From: Lysinibacillus louembei
GTDB lineage: Bacteria; Bacillota; Bacilli; Bacillales_A; Planococcaceae
NCBI RefSeq assembly: GCF_033880585.1
Contig: NZ_CP137624.1
Span: 3,011,501 to 3,075,500, forward strand
Length of the DNA stretch: 64,000 bases
Direction of reading: 5' to 3'
The position numbers and the translations under genes were made by a program. Under the pieces are notes generated by a model. That model worked only from the letters and a program-made list of their open reading frames with translations, did no database searches and had not been told where the DNA came from. Shown here one piece after another: positions 16,548-25,893 of this stretch; the first letter of the stretch is position 1; every line of letters starts with the position of its first letter.

Positions 16548-16590
16548 GAAAAGGTGTTAAGAAAGGTTTGGCCTTTCTTAACACCCTATG
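16548..16590 (-). terminator. Long perfect hairpin, probable terminator of CAP protein gene
   Basis: A 14-bp perfect stem, GGTGTTAAGAAAGG (16553-16566) with CCTTTCTTAACACC (16572-16585), and a 5-base loop. A short T-run (TTTTC) follows on the minus strand. It is about 110 bases past the stop at 16695. The rest of the 16395-16694 gap shows no gene. Confidence 0.6.
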
Positions 16591-16694
16591 CTTTAGATTA
16601 TTTTGATGAAAATGCAACAATTCACTCATTAAAAATGAAAGAATGTCGAAAAGCTACGCATTTGCTCGCTTTTCTGACATCCTTCCTTGATGCA

Positions 16695-17396
16695 TTATTT
16701 TTGAATAAATTGTTGTGTCCAGTAGTTACCGTTTGCTACATAACCAACACCAATATGCGTAAATTGTGCATTTAAAATATTGGCACGGTGACCTGGTGAA
16801 TCCATCCAAGCCTTCACGACTTCTTGCGGTGTGCGTTGCCCTTGTGCAATGTTTTCTCCTGCACTTTTATACGTAATACCAAGTGCTTTCATACGGTCAA
16901 ATGGTGAACCGAATGTTGGGCTCGTATGTGAAAAATATTTTTTGCTTTGCATGTCCTGCGATTTTTCACGTGCTGCTGCCATCAGCTGATCATCCATTTT
17001 AAATGGTGCTAAGCCTGCTTTTGTACGTTCAGCGTTCGTTAACTTGACAACCTCTTGTTCAAAGGCACTAACGCTTGAATTTACTGGAGCAGATGGCTTT
17101 TCTGTGGCCGGTGGTGTTGTTGGAACAGATGGTTTTTCCACTACCGGTGGTGTTGTCGGAACAGATGGCTTTTCTACTACAGGCGGTGTTGGCACCTTGT
17201 TTGACCATTTGTTTCCTTGTTGTTTTGGCATAATGATTTGCCATTTATGATTTGACCATTTATATACGACTTGACAATTTGTTGCTTCCTTCGATGGTAC
17301 TTGTTTCCCTTCAGAAACATTTGCTGATGCAGACGCCATTTGAATTGGTGCTGCTAATAAAAAAGTTGCAAAAACGGCTGTTAATGTTTTTTTCAT
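16695..17396 (-). CDS. Secreted CAP/SCP-domain protein (YkwD-like)
   Basis: A 233-residue exported protein. A signal peptide covers about residues 1-24 (MKKTLTAVFATFLLAAP...ASA). A short segment YKWSNHKWQIIMPKQQ follows, then a Pro-rich linker with three imperfect repeats of PPVVEKPSVPTT (about residues 70-105), and a C-terminal CAP domain (about 115-233) with LTNAERTKAGLAPF, KSAGENIAQG, WMDSPGHRANILN and HIGVGY. The conserved His/Glu residues of bacterial CAP proteins are present. Such proteins are cell-surface or spore-associated with poorly known function. A ribosome binding site GGAGG precedes the ATG. Confidence 0.85.
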   Translation of the reverse strand: MKKTLTAVFATFLLAAPIQMASASANVSEGKQVPSKEATNCQVVYKWSNHKWQIIMPKQQGNKWSNKVPTPPVVEKPSVPTTPPVVEKPSVPTTPPATEKPSAPVNSSVSAFEQEVVKLTNAERTKAGLAPFKMDDQLMAAAREKSQDMQSKKYFSHTSPTFGSPFDRMKALGITYKSAGENIAQGQRTPQEVVKAWMDSPGHRANILNAQFTHIGVGYVANGNYWTQQFIQK

Positions 17397-17505
17397 TTTG
17401 CAATTCCTCCTTCATGCAACTAAGCATACAAGCAAGAATCGCCGCATTTTTCGCCAAGCTTTACCAACCTATCCATCTACATTAAAATTTACTGAAAAAT
17501 CTATG

Positions 17506-17616
17506 TTCATTATCGCTTTAATGAGGAAGCATTTGCCACTCTATGAAACACTTACCCTTGAAAGGTGGTTGACAGTTTACAAATTAGAGAGTTATTTAGA
17601 TGACATCAAGAAATAG
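17506..17616 (+). pseudogene. Possible gene remnant
   Basis: A short frame (MFIIALMRKHLPLYETLT... ending ...SYLDDIKK) has a protein-like, amphipathic helical composition, but no ribosome binding site and nothing around it. It could be the tail of a decayed gene or chance. The rest of 17397-17671 holds nothing I can identify. Confidence 0.15.
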
Positions 17617-17671
17617 CAGGCTATTAAAAATAACCAGATTACAAAAATCGTAATGAAGAATTTTTTCAATA

Positions 17672-18574
17672 CTACTCCTCTCCAATCACTTGAATGTTCG
17701 CAATATTTTCACCGATAATCACAAGCTTCGGCTCCATTTTAATATACTCTGGCAGCCATTGCACCATGCCATATGCATATTGAAACAGCATCGGGTTGCG
17801 CACGCCTGTAATCGGGACATAGCCCTTCATTCGATAAATAGTTTCAGGCAGTGAGCGCACCCATGCCTCGAATTCCTCCTCGCTAAAGCTTTGTGTAAAC
17901 TGGATTAAACGCGAGCCGAGATTAAAGCTTTCACCGATTTTTGCTGATACAATACTTTCCTTAGTAGGCTGCACCATCGACTGCATTTGCTGTAAAAACT
18001 TAATGGGCACGCGACCATTCGTTGTTTGGAGCAGCACCGCACGTGGATTAAAGCTTTGCAATTCATAGACAACCTGCGCCTGCTCTTCCTCTGTTAATAA
18101 ATCAATTTTATTGGCAAGTAGTACGTGCGCATGGCGAATTTGTTCCATAAAAAGAGAGCGAGCCTGTGGAGATAATGTAGCACGATTGAGCCAAAGCTTG
18201 CTATCTGCCACTGTCACAATACCTTTAATATTTAGCTGCTCTGCAAAAATAGGTGAAAATACTGCATCAAGCGCCTCTACTGGATGTGCTGCGCCTGTCG
18301 TTTCAATTAATAGCACATCAAACTGTTGGTCGAATAATAATGATTGAATTTGTGCCTCGGTCTTTTCCGCACCTGTACAGCAAATGCAGCCTTCTAGCAT
18401 TTCTTTTAATGGTACATCCTCCTCTACTGCCTGTGAATCAAATGCTAGCTTGCCTAGCTCATTCATAATAACCGCAGGCTTCAGCCCTTGCTCCTTAAAT
18501 TGGCGAATAACATCTGTTAATAACGATGTTTTGCCACTTCCTAAAAATCCACTTAATAAATAAACATCCTTCAT
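17672..18574 (-). CDS. CobW/COG0523-family metal-chaperone GTPase
   Basis: A 300-residue P-loop GTPase. Walker A GFLGSGKT is at residues 9-16; the metal-binding motif CxCC (GCICC, Cys63, Cys65, Cys66) follows; Walker B-like LLIETTGAAHP and the guanine-specificity NKID are present; a C-terminal CobW_C domain begins near 200. Members insert or deliver zinc, cobalt or other metals to target enzymes. This copy is shorter than YciC-type zinc chaperones, and no zinc-regulator site or metal transporter neighbours are visible, so the metal is unknown. SD AGAGGTG precedes the ATG. Confidence 0.85.
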   Translation of the reverse strand: MKDVYLLSGFLGSGKTSLLTDVIRQFKEQGLKPAVIMNELGKLAFDSQAVEEDVPLKEMLEGCICCTGAEKTEAQIQSLLFDQQFDVLLIETTGAAHPVEALDAVFSPIFAEQLNIKGIVTVADSKLWLNRATLSPQARSLFMEQIRHAHVLLANKIDLLTEEEQAQVVYELQSFNPRAVLLQTTNGRVPIKFLQQMQSMVQPTKESIVSAKIGESFNLGSRLIQFTQSFSEEEFEAWVRSLPETIYRMKGYVPITGVRNPMLFQYAYGMVQWLPEYIKMEPKLVIIGENIANIQVIGEE

Positions 18575-18589
18575 TTTTTCACACCTCTA

Positions 18590-18624
18590 GAAAAAGGGCT
18601 GACCATATATGGCCGCCCTTTATT
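18590..18624 (-). terminator. Terminator after ctp protease gene
   Basis: AAAGGGC (18593-18599) pairs with GCCCTTT (18615-18621), with inner CCATATATGG; the minus strand continues TTTTTC. Located just after the protease stop codon. Confidence 0.65.
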
Positions 18625-20136
18625 TTATTCTTTATCTGTTGTTTCTTCCGTTGTTGGCTCTTTGCCAGTTAATAAGCTTTTCGCTTTTAATAGCTGCGGA
18701 TCATCTGCGCGTAATTTTTCACGTAAAGCATCCATTAAGGCATACGTTGTTTTGCCTGTTAAAATACCCGTTTCCTCTAGCTCACTTGCTTTTTGGAACT
18801 CCTTGACAGCAGCCTCTGTCTCTTCATCAAACAGATTATCTACTGTGCCTACTTGATAGCCTAGCACTTCAAGCATTTGCTCAGCTGCATTGACAAGCTT
18901 CGAGTTTACTTCTAATTTTAGCTCTTCCTTTGGATCAATGTATGGCAATGAAGCATATGGTGCCGTATCTACATCAACATCTGGCTCAATACCTTTTTCA
19001 TTAATCCAAGTGCCATTCGGCGTTAGCCATTTACTCGTCGTAAATTTCAAGTTCGCACCATCTGGTAAATCAGCCACTGTTTGTACAGTTCCTTTACCGA
19101 ATGATGTTTTACCGACAACTTTCGCACCAGCTGACTCCTGTAATGCGCCTGCTAAAATTTCAGAGGCAGATGCACTACCTTCATCAATTAGTACTGTAAC
19201 AGGAACATCGAATTTCTTGCCACCTTCTGCAACCATTGCCTCAGGGTCTCCTGTGCGACCTTGAATTAATAAAATTGGCTTGCCCTCTGGTACAAAGAAG
19301 TTTGAAATATCTAGCGCTGCTGTTAAATAGCCCCCTGGGTTTTGGCGCACATCTAGCACGACACCTTTCATCCCTTGTTGCTCAAATCCAGCTAAGCTAC
19401 GTGCCACTTCTTCAGCTGTTTGCTCACTAAATGATGAAATTTGAATATGAGCAATTTTATCATCGCCCATTTCGCCATGTACTGTTTCGATTGGAATATC
19501 ATCACGGACTAGCTTCATTTCGATTGGCTCTTCATCTCCACGCTGAATCATTAGCGTCACAGATGTACCTTTTTCACCCCGAATTAGTAAAACTGCCTCT
19601 GAGGCGCTCAAGCCTTTTACGCTTTCACCATTAACGGATAAAATTAAATCCTTTGGTAAAATTCCCGCTTTTTCAGCAGGCGAGTTTTTAATTGGTGATA
19701 CGACCATAATGTAGCCATCTCGCTCTTGAATTTCCGCACCAATTCCTTGGAAGCTTGAAGATAAGCTTTCATTAAAGTGTGCAGCTTCTTCGCTGTTCAT
19801 ATAGTCTGAATACGGATCGCCAAGCGCATCAAACATTCCGTTAATTGCACCATGAATGACTTCCTCATCATCTATTTCAACATAATAATTTTCTTTTAAT
19901 TCATCAAATGCATCATAAAGCTGTTTAAATTCTGTACGTTCAATAGGTACTTTAACTTCCACTATCTTTTCTTCCCCAAATGTTAAAGCAAAAATCGTTA
20001 ACCCTGCTGTTACTAAAATTGTCAGGAACATCAGCATAATAAATTTAAACGGCTTAATTCGTATATATTTACCAGCAGGCTTCTCAGGCTGCGGCTGTAT
20101 GTTTACCTGTTCCTCAGTTCGTTGTTGTTCATCCAT
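18625..20136 (-). CDS. ctpA: Carboxy-terminal processing serine protease (S41)
   Basis: About 503 residues: a cytoplasmic N-terminus rich in Gln/Glu, one membrane anchor (IMLMFLTILVTAGLTIFAL), an extracytoplasmic PDZ domain (SSFQGIGAEIQERDG...VNGESVKGLSASEAVLLIRG), the S41 peptidase core with nucleophile Ser in DEGSASASEI and general-base Lys in VVGKTSFGKG, and a C-terminal peptidoglycan-binding domain (VDNLFDEETEAAVKEFQ). CtpA/CtpB proteins cleave exported or membrane proteins. The symbol ctpA rather than ctpB rests only on proximity to deoD, as in B. subtilis. The start could also be the ATG at 20154; 20136 has a slightly better upstream GGTG. Confidence 0.82.
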   Translation of the reverse strand: MDEQQRTEEQVNIQPQPEKPAGKYIRIKPFKFIMLMFLTILVTAGLTIFALTFGEEKIVEVKVPIERTEFKQLYDAFDELKENYYVEIDDEEVIHGAINGMFDALGDPYSDYMNSEEAAHFNESLSSSFQGIGAEIQERDGYIMVVSPIKNSPAEKAGILPKDLILSVNGESVKGLSASEAVLLIRGEKGTSVTLMIQRGDEEPIEMKLVRDDIPIETVHGEMGDDKIAHIQISSFSEQTAEEVARSLAGFEQQGMKGVVLDVRQNPGGYLTAALDISNFFVPEGKPILLIQGRTGDPEAMVAEGGKKFDVPVTVLIDEGSASASEILAGALQESAGAKVVGKTSFGKGTVQTVADLPDGANLKFTTSKWLTPNGTWINEKGIEPDVDVDTAPYASLPYIDPKEELKLEVNSKLVNAAEQMLEVLGYQVGTVDNLFDEETEAAVKEFQKASELEETGILTGKTTYALMDALREKLRADDPQLLKAKSLLTGKEPTTEETTDKE

Positions 20137-20309
20137 TACTTTCACCACTCTCATTTTCCACTATGTACGGCACACTATACCTATCTTAACAGTTTATACA
20201 GTCTTCGAAAAGCTTAGACGTTTATTTTTTTATTTAGTTTCACAAAATGTGGAATTTTTTGTACAATGATTCAATAAAGAAGGAAAACACATGCTACGGA
20301 GGCTCAATA

Positions 20310-20672
20310 ATGTTTAAAAATTTTCGTGAAGAAATGAAAAAGGAAATAGCAATCGCTAAAGAAGATTTAGCGAAGGATACTTTTAAAGTCTGGCAAGTTG
20401 ACTATAATGGACATGTCATTCGTGTTGTCAACACGATAGCAGAGGAAACGCTTGCGATTAATAATGAAATTGTTGACCGCAAAGGGCGTGACAGCATATT
20501 CAAGCAATGGATGCCTTTCGTTACACTGCGTGGTAAAATTACTGAATCGGATGGTACTGTGTCAAAGGTAGCTGTAAAGCTCGGTGGATTGGTTACATTG
20601 AATTGCTGCATAAAAGTAAATGGTACAGTGCTGTTAAAAGAGAAACATAAAATTCCACTAGGCTTAAAATAA
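20310..20672 (+). CDS. Conserved protein of unknown function (120 aa)
   Basis: ATG at 20310 follows GGAGG with 8-base spacing. The product begins with a charged helix (MFKNFREEMKKEIAIAKEDLAKD) and continues as a beta-rich domain with WQVDYNGHVIRVVN, IVDRKGRDS and VTLRGKITE. No signal peptide or membrane helix. I do not recognise the family. A TTTCAC/TACAAT-type promoter may lie at about 20240-20270. The gene is convergent with the DUF2238-type membrane gene, 3 bases between stops. Confidence 0.65.
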   Translation: MFKNFREEMKKEIAIAKEDLAKDTFKVWQVDYNGHVIRVVNTIAEETLAINNEIVDRKGRDSIFKQWMPFVTLRGKITESDGTVSKVAVKLGGLVTLNCCIKVNGTVLLKEKHKIPLGLK

Positions 20673-20675
20673 TAT

Positions 20676-21284
20676 TTACACTCGCTTTTTTTGTAACATA
20701 CGGTCATGAAAGTGGCTTAGCAATAAAGTAGCTAAAATCGCTCCTAAAAAGGCAAATGTCATGTCCCACTGAGCATCCCATTTATCGCCCTGCATGCCGA
20801 GGAAATCCTTCGATGTTTTACTATGTGGCGCAATTTTTGTGCTCAGCCATTCAAGTATTTCATAAAGAGCCGCGATCGCTAACACTATACTAACTGAAAT
20901 CGTTGATAGCCAAGCTCCTCGCGTTAGTGGTGTAAAATGCAATAATATTTCACGCAGGACAATGGCAATAAGCCCTTTAAAAAAATGACCAAATCGGTCA
21001 TAGTTATTACGCTTTAAATGAAATTCCTCCTGTAACCAATTGAACAAAGGAACCTCCTCATACGTATAATGACCACCAATAAATGTAAGAATCGATAAAA
21101 AGGCAATGATGCAGTAGGAGAATGTCGTAAAGCGAAATTTAGAGTAAGTGATTAGTAAAATAATGATTATCACTACAGCAGGGCCTACTTCAACAAGCCA
21201 ACTTGTATAGGAAAATGGTCGAATCGCTGACCATAGTAAAACAATTGCGACAATAACTAATAACGCGCTATGTATTTTATTCAC
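20676..21284 (-). CDS. DUF2238/YjdF-like membrane protein
   Basis: About 202 residues with six predicted membrane helices. The motif DRFGHFFKG in the centre and the C-terminal GDKWDAQWDMTFAFLGA match the DUF2238 (YjdF) family of integral membrane proteins of unknown function. The GTG at 21284 is chosen because it lies 8 bases after AGGAGG; the GTG at 21293 overlaps that site. Single gene. Confidence 0.8.
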   Translation of the reverse strand: MNKIHSALLVIVAIVLLWSAIRPFSYTSWLVEVGPAVVIIIILLITYSKFRFTTFSYCIIAFLSILTFIGGHYTYEEVPLFNWLQEEFHLKRNNYDRFGHFFKGLIAIVLREILLHFTPLTRGAWLSTISVSIVLAIAALYEILEWLSTKIAPHSKTSKDFLGMQGDKWDAQWDMTFAFLGAILATLLLSHFHDRMLQKKRV

Positions 21285-21417
21285 CTTCAGCACCTCCTAA
21301 AAGGAGTATGTTTTTAAATGAAGGGAATTATACTTATAGTTATTTAGCAAATGAAGTTAGTCATTTATTTTTTCAAATTAGAAGCGTTGTGCCATTAGTT
21401 TTTCACAAATAGCAGCT

Positions 21418-21882
21418 TCACTCCACGGTAAACTCAGCAACCAAATGATATTTATCATAGCCCCCAGCGTTTCTAAAATCCACTATTTCTTTCGCTATAC
21501 GATACTCACCATGATCTAGGCTTCCATAGAGCCAACCCCAATCAATTTCCACTTCTCTTACATTAAACGAAGCTAAGCTATAACCAATATCCGTAAAAGC
21601 ATGATTTCCCCCTATTGCAAATGGAACTTGGTACCATTTCCCTTTGATTTTCTTTTCCAATAAAAAATCTGCACCGTAGGTAATTTCCTTGTCAGAGTTA
21701 TTTTCAAGGATGACTGTCAAGCCAGTAGCAGATACTGCTCCCTCCTTGGCAATCATCGTTACGCCGTCAAGATTGTTGATTGCTTCGAATTTTGTCGGTT
21801 CTTCTGTTGAATCTTTTTGTTTTTGAGAACAGCCAGCTAATGCAAGGTATATTGCTGTCACTATTAAAAAAAGTTTTTTCAA
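21418..21882 (-). CDS. Lipoprotein with Ig-like domain
   Basis: A 154-residue lipoprotein with lipobox ALAGC (Cys18), then a beta-sandwich-like domain: SATGLTVILENNSDKEITYG, FLLEKKIKGKWYQVP and a C-terminal YHLVAEFTVE strand, resembling the small bacterial Ig-like domains of Bacillus lipoproteins. It starts at TTG with SD AGGAG ten bases upstream. It lies 6 bases after the next lipoprotein gene (21889-22338) in the same direction, so the two form an operon. Function unknown. Confidence 0.7.
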   Translation of the reverse strand: MKKLFLIVTAIYLALAGCSQKQKDSTEEPTKFEAINNLDGVTMIAKEGAVSATGLTVILENNSDKEITYGADFLLEKKIKGKWYQVPFAIGGNHAFTDIGYSLASFNVREVEIDWGWLYGSLDHGEYRIAKEIVDFRNAGGYDKYHLVAEFTVE

Positions 21883-21888
21883 ATCGGT

Positions 21889-22338
21889 TTATTCTCCTGG
21901 ATATTTCTTAGTATAATATTCAATCCCTTGTGAATCCTTAATTGTTCGAGGTCCTATTTTTTCAAATGCTAACGTAAGTTCATCGTCAAGCTTTATATAA
22001 TATTTTAAACCGTCTGTTTTTATTTCAGCATTTTCATATATCTTTTCGAACCTTTTATGAGGCTCAGCTAATTCTTTTTCTAACACCATATCTAAATCAG
22101 TTGTATCTGTCGGTAGTTCCTTCAGCCATGTCCCACTAATCATTACACCTGCATCTGTCCAAGTAATCAATTGATTCAATTTATTTACGTAACCACTATG
22201 ATGAAAATCCGATGCATCTGCTACCATTTCGCTATCCATATTAGTTTGCTCTTTAGTTGCTTTTTCTTCATCAGAACAAGCAATTAAAAAAGCGCTTAAT
22301 AACATTATTGGCAAAATGCTAAAAAATTTTTTCATCAT
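21889..22338 (-). CDS. Lipoprotein of unknown function
   Basis: A 149-residue predicted lipoprotein: signal MMKKFFSILPIMLLSAFLIAC with the lipidated Cys at residue 21, a charged linker, then a domain with no recognised family (SGYVNKLNQLITWTDAGVMI, DELTLAFEKIGPRTI). Likely exported and membrane-anchored on the outer face. First gene of a two-gene lipoprotein operon with 21418-21882. SD GAGAGG precedes the double ATG. Confidence 0.7.
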   Translation of the reverse strand: MMKKFFSILPIMLLSAFLIACSDEEKATKEQTNMDSEMVADASDFHHSGYVNKLNQLITWTDAGVMISGTWLKELPTDTTDLDMVLEKELAEPHKRFEKIYENAEIKTDGLKYYIKLDDELTLAFEKIGPRTIKDSQGIEYYTKKYPGE

Positions 22339-22426
22339 CTATTCCTCTCCCTCCTATTCTATACGCCTCAAAATACAGAGGGTTTCAAAAAATTCAATTA
22401 TTCACCAAGTTTTCTTAGTGCAAATC

Positions 22427-22464
22427 AAAAAGCAACCGACGTATTTTAGCGTCAGTTGCTCTAT
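22427..22464 (-). terminator. Terminator after deoD
   Basis: AGCAAC-C-GACG (22431-22441) pairs with CGTC-A-GTTGCT (22450-22460); minus strand ends TTTTTG, about 20 bases past the deoD stop. Confidence 0.75.
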
Positions 22465-22481
22465 TTTCTGTTAAATACTAA

Positions 22482-23186
22482 TTACTCTTGAATCGCTGCT
22501 TCAAGCGCCACAACAATCATATCATTGAAAGTCAATTGGCGTTCTTCTGCTGATGTTACTTCACCTGTTAAAATATGGTCAGAAACCGTTAAAATTGCTA
22601 ATGCTTGGCGACCGTATTTTGCAGCTAATGTGTAAAGTGCAGCTGCTTCCATTTCAACAGCTAATACACCATAGCGTGCTAATTTTTCGTTTTGGTTTTC
22701 TTCTGAGTAGAACATGTCAGCAGTCATAACATTTCCTACTTTTAAGCTTAAGCCAGCTTCTTTTCCTGCATTGTATGCATTTAATAATAAATCGAAGTTT
22801 GCGATTGGTGCATAGTCAATACCGTTGAAAATGATTTCGTTCATTTTCGAATCTGTTGTTGCAGCTTGTGCTAAAATAACATCACGCACTTTTACGTCTT
22901 GTTGGATAGCGCCACAAGTACCTACACGAATTAATTTTTGCACACCGTACTCTGCCATTAACTCATTCACATAAATTGAAATCGATGGCACACCCATGCC
23001 TGTCCCTTGAACAGATATGCGCTTACCTTTATAAGTACCTGTAAAGCCGAACATGTTACGCACTTCGTTATAGCATGTTACATCCTCTAAAAATGTCTCA
23101 GCGATGTACTTTGCACGCAAAGGATCTCCTGGAAGTAATACGATGTCTGCGATTTCACCTTGATTTGCATTAATATGAATACTCAT
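22482..23186 (-). CDS. deoD: Purine nucleoside phosphorylase, DeoD type
   Basis: A 234-residue hexameric-type purine nucleoside phosphorylase that splits purine (deoxy)nucleosides with phosphate for salvage. Phosphate and ribose residues lie in [42 protein letters not shown] and VEMEAAALY; the catalytic Asp is in [11 protein letters not shown]. The ATG at 23186 (seven bases after GGGGGA) gives the canonical [21 protein letters not shown] start; an in-frame ATG at 23216 is not used. Neighbourhood with yozE and a ctp protease recalls the B. subtilis deoD region. Confidence 0.95.
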   Translation of the reverse strand: MSIHINANQGEIADIVLLPGDPLRAKYIAETFLEDVTCYNEVRNMFGFTGTYKGKRISVQGTGMGVPSISIYVNELMAEYGVQKLIRVGTCGAIQQDVKVRDVILAQAATTDSKMNEIIFNGIDYAPIANFDLLLNAYNAGKEAGLSLKVGNVMTADMFYSEENQNEKLARYGVLAVEMEAAALYTLAAKYGRQALAILTVSDHILTGEVTSAEERQLTFNDMIVVALEAAIQE

Positions 23187-23277
23187 TACTATATCCCCCA
23201 TTTCATCATTTCTCACTTCACATCATACTTGTTTTACGCTTTTTTCGCAAGGTTAGACGTCTTGCTTTTAATAATAT

Positions 23278-23502
23278 TTATTCACTATATTTTTCTTCAT
23301 ATAAAGACCATAGTTCATCAAATGTTGAGGCTGATAAAAGATCATCGCCTTGCATTTCAATATATTGTGATAATTCCTCAAAAGATGTCGACATTTTAGG
23401 AAAGCTGGAGTCATGAAAGCTAGCTTCTGCAAACTGCGCCTTTGCGTCATTCGCAGCTCCCCCACGGTATGTTAAAATGTAAGAATAAAATGATTTTTTC
23501 AA
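23278..23502 (-). CDS. yozE: YozE-family small protein
   Basis: A 74-residue protein of the YozE SAM-like fold family (UPF0346): MKKSFYSYILTYRGG, SFPKMSTSFEELSQYIE and TFDELWSLYEEKYSE match the conserved pattern. The start is TTG, preceded by GGAGAG. Function unknown. The position next to deoD agrees with the B. subtilis gene order. Confidence 0.88.
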   Translation of the reverse strand: MKKSFYSYILTYRGGAANDAKAQFAEASFHDSSFPKMSTSFEELSQYIEMQGDDLLSASTFDELWSLYEEKYSE

Positions 23503-23569
23503 AAATTTCTCTCCTTTTTATTAAAATCTACTTCACAAAGCGTTTACATATAGGTAAACTGAAATAAGA

Positions 23570-25417
23570 ATGAATAATTTATCCTATAAAAAGTTGGTGA
23601 CAAAATTGCTATTAAAAAGGAATAAATTGAAAAAAGTACCCAAAGCAAAATTATTTACAAAACGAAAAACGAAGCGTCAAGAGCAGGACCCAGTTGATCG
23701 CAAAAAGAAAGCAAGATTTTATCAGCTTATTCGCGGACGAGTATTGTTAATTTTCTCGCTATTATTAGCTATTATTTTCGCTATGCAATTGCTATCGTAT
23801 ACTAATATTACTAAATTACAAACAAGCTTGCGAGATTTTGCTGACGAAAATTTGCAGCAGCAAATTCAAATTAATAATTTAGCAAGCGATATTGCGAAGC
23901 TGTCGAGTCATGAACAAACATATTTGATTACAGGAAAAGAAGAAATTTTGCAGGACTACGAAAAATCGAAAACAAGCATTAGCACGAATCTCGATGAGCT
24001 ACAAGTGATTTTGGCTAATCATGAGGAGGCTGCCAATACCCTCGCTTCCATCAAGCAGCTTTACACCGTTTATTTAACACATTCTCAAAACATGATTGAT
24101 ACACGTACAAAATACGGCTTTGAAAATGCGCAAAAGTTAATGCAAAACGGTGGTGGACAATCATTAAAGGCTTATATTGATGATTATTCTGTGCAATTAA
24201 TCGCTTTATTAGAAACAGAAAATGAAAAATTGATTAAAGAATTAGAGAGCTATGCCAATAATTCTAAAATATCCTTTTTATTTTTAGCGATTATTGCGAT
24301 GGCTTTGACGATTACATCTGGTTACATATTGTTTAAATCCATTCGTCGCAATACGCATTCCATTAATACATCCATTTTGGATATTGCCAGCACAGGCGGT
24401 GATTTAACAAGACGTGTACGCGTGAAAACAAATGATGAATTTGCTCAAATTGCCGATTCAACTAACCTATTAATTCAATCTATTTCGACACTTATTAAGC
24501 GCGTTTCTGGCTTAGCAGAAAATGTTTCAGGCAGCTCTCAGGAGTTGATGGCATTGGCAGATGAAAATGCACGTATGATTGATTCGATTGCCAATTCTAC
24601 ACACGATATTGCTAGCGATAGCAATACAATCATTCAGAAAATGGGACAGGCGGCACAAAGCATGCAGCTGCTTGAACAAGCCATTCATGACTTAAATGTC
24701 GAAGCTGCTGAGGTACGACAGGCTTCTGAGGAGATGCGCACTGTCGCACGTAATGGTAGTGAATCAGTGAACCACTCCGCAAATGTTATGATGGATATTG
24801 AAGAAACGATGGCTAACACAACGACAACGGTGGAGGCACTCGGTAAAAAATCTGGTGAAATCACTTCCATTATTAGCACAATTACAGGCATTGCTGAGCA
24901 AACAAATTTACTTGCTTTAAATGCGGCGATTGAGGCGGCGAGAGCTGGTGAGCATGGCAAAGGCTTTGCAGTTGTGGCAGATGAGGTACGCAAGCTAGCT
25001 GAGCAATCGCAAAGTGCGGCGAAGGAAGTTACAGGTATTATTTCTTCTATTCAAACTGAAGTGAAATCGATTATCGCACAAAACCACGAAGGCGTACAAT
25101 CCGTTATTCGCGGTGTTGAAGTGGCAAACGAAACGAACGCTTCACTTGATAAAATTTTACAGCAGACAGAGCGTACGTCAGAAATTATTAGTCGTATGGC
25201 TGAAAAAATCAATGGTACATTGGACTATAGCGATGCGGTTAGCTCTTCCTTTGTTGAAGTAAATGCTATCGCTGAGCATACTGCCTTTAGAACGGAAACA
25301 AGCGCTTCTGCTGCTATGCAGGGCTCCGCATCTATGGAGGAAATCAATGCTGCCGCTTCTGAATTAGCGACACAGGCAGATGATTTACGTAGCGTTGTTG
25401 GGGAATTTAAAATATAA
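23570..25417 (+). CDS. Methyl-accepting chemotaxis protein with CHASE3-like sensor
   Basis: A 615-residue chemoreceptor. It has an unusual 50-residue, strongly basic N-terminal tail (many Lys/Arg), membrane helix 1 at about 58-77, a four-helix extracellular sensor domain resembling CHASE3 (about 80-230), membrane helix 2 at about 233-256, HAMP, and a cytoplasmic signalling domain with the invariant tip [20 protein letters not shown] and [21 protein letters not shown]. It should relay signals to CheA/CheW; ligand unknown. Start ATG at 23570 has no clear ribosome binding site; an ATT/TTG nearby or the next in-frame start is possible. A 14-bp-stem terminator follows. Confidence 0.85.
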   Translation: MNNLSYKKLVTKLLLKRNKLKKVPKAKLFTKRKTKRQEQDPVDRKKKARFYQLIRGRVLLIFSLLLAIIFAMQLLSYTNITKLQTSLRDFADENLQQQIQINNLASDIAKLSSHEQTYLITGKEEILQDYEKSKTSISTNLDELQVILANHEEAANTLASIKQLYTVYLTHSQNMIDTRTKYGFENAQKLMQNGGGQSLKAYIDDYSVQLIALLETENEKLIKELESYANNSKISFLFLAIIAMALTITSGYILFKSIRRNTHSINTSILDIASTGGDLTRRVRVKTNDEFAQIADSTNLLIQSISTLIKRVSGLAENVSGSSQELMALADENARMIDSIANSTHDIASDSNTIIQKMGQAAQSMQLLEQAIHDLNVEAAEVRQASEEMRTVARNGSESVNHSANVMMDIEETMANTTTTVEALGKKSGEITSIISTITGIAEQTNLLALNAAIEAARAGEHGKGFAVVADEVRKLAEQSQSAAKEVTGIISSIQTEVKSIIAQNHEGVQSVIRGVEVANETNASLDKILQQTERTSEIISRMAEKINGTLDYSDAVSSSFVEVNAIAEHTAFRTETSASAAMQGSASMEEINAAASELATQADDLRSVVGEFKI

Positions 25418-25418
25418 T

Positions 25419-25476
25419 CAAAAGCTCTTGTTTGAAAAATGGTCTAAAGCACCACTACTCAAACAAGAGCTTATTT
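25419..25476 (+). terminator. Terminator after chemoreceptor gene
   Basis: AAGCTCTTGTTTGA (25422-25435) pairs perfectly with TCAAACAAGAGCTT (25459-25472), 23-base loop, followed by ATTTCATTT. Confidence 0.75.
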
Positions 25477-25520
25477 CATTTACTAGTTAAAAAGAGAAAT
25501 TGTTCGTCATTTTGCTATTT

Positions 25521-25884
25521 TATTTGCGCTTTCTCTCATTTATTTGCAACTTTGCCTTTTTATTGGCGACTTCTCCAACTTATTGGCGACTTTGCCCTTT
25601 TTATTGGCGACTTCTCCAACTTATTTGCGGCTTTGCCCTTTTATTGGCGACTTCTCCAACTTATTTGCGGCTTTGCCTTTTTTATTGGCGACTTCTCCAA
25701 CTTATTTGCGACTTTGCCTTTTTATTGGCGACTTCTCCAACTTATTTGCGGCTTTGCCCTTTTTATTGGCGACTTCTCTCACTTATTTGCGACTTTGCCC
25801 TTTTTATTGGCGACTTCTCTCACTTATTTGCGGCTTTGCCCTTTTTATTTGCTAGTTTTCTCATTTATTTGCGATTTCGCTCTT
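25521..25884. repeat. 40-41 bp tandem repeat, about nine units
   Basis: Units consist of two related 20-21 base halves, ATTGGCGACTTCTCCAACTT and ATTTGCGGCTTTGCCCTTTT. The middle seven units are almost identical, while the first and last are diverged. The unit length is not a multiple of three throughout, and the open frames across it are artefacts. It fills the gap between the chemoreceptor terminator and the 3' end of msrB. Confidence 0.88.
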
Positions 25885-25893
25885 TATGATACC

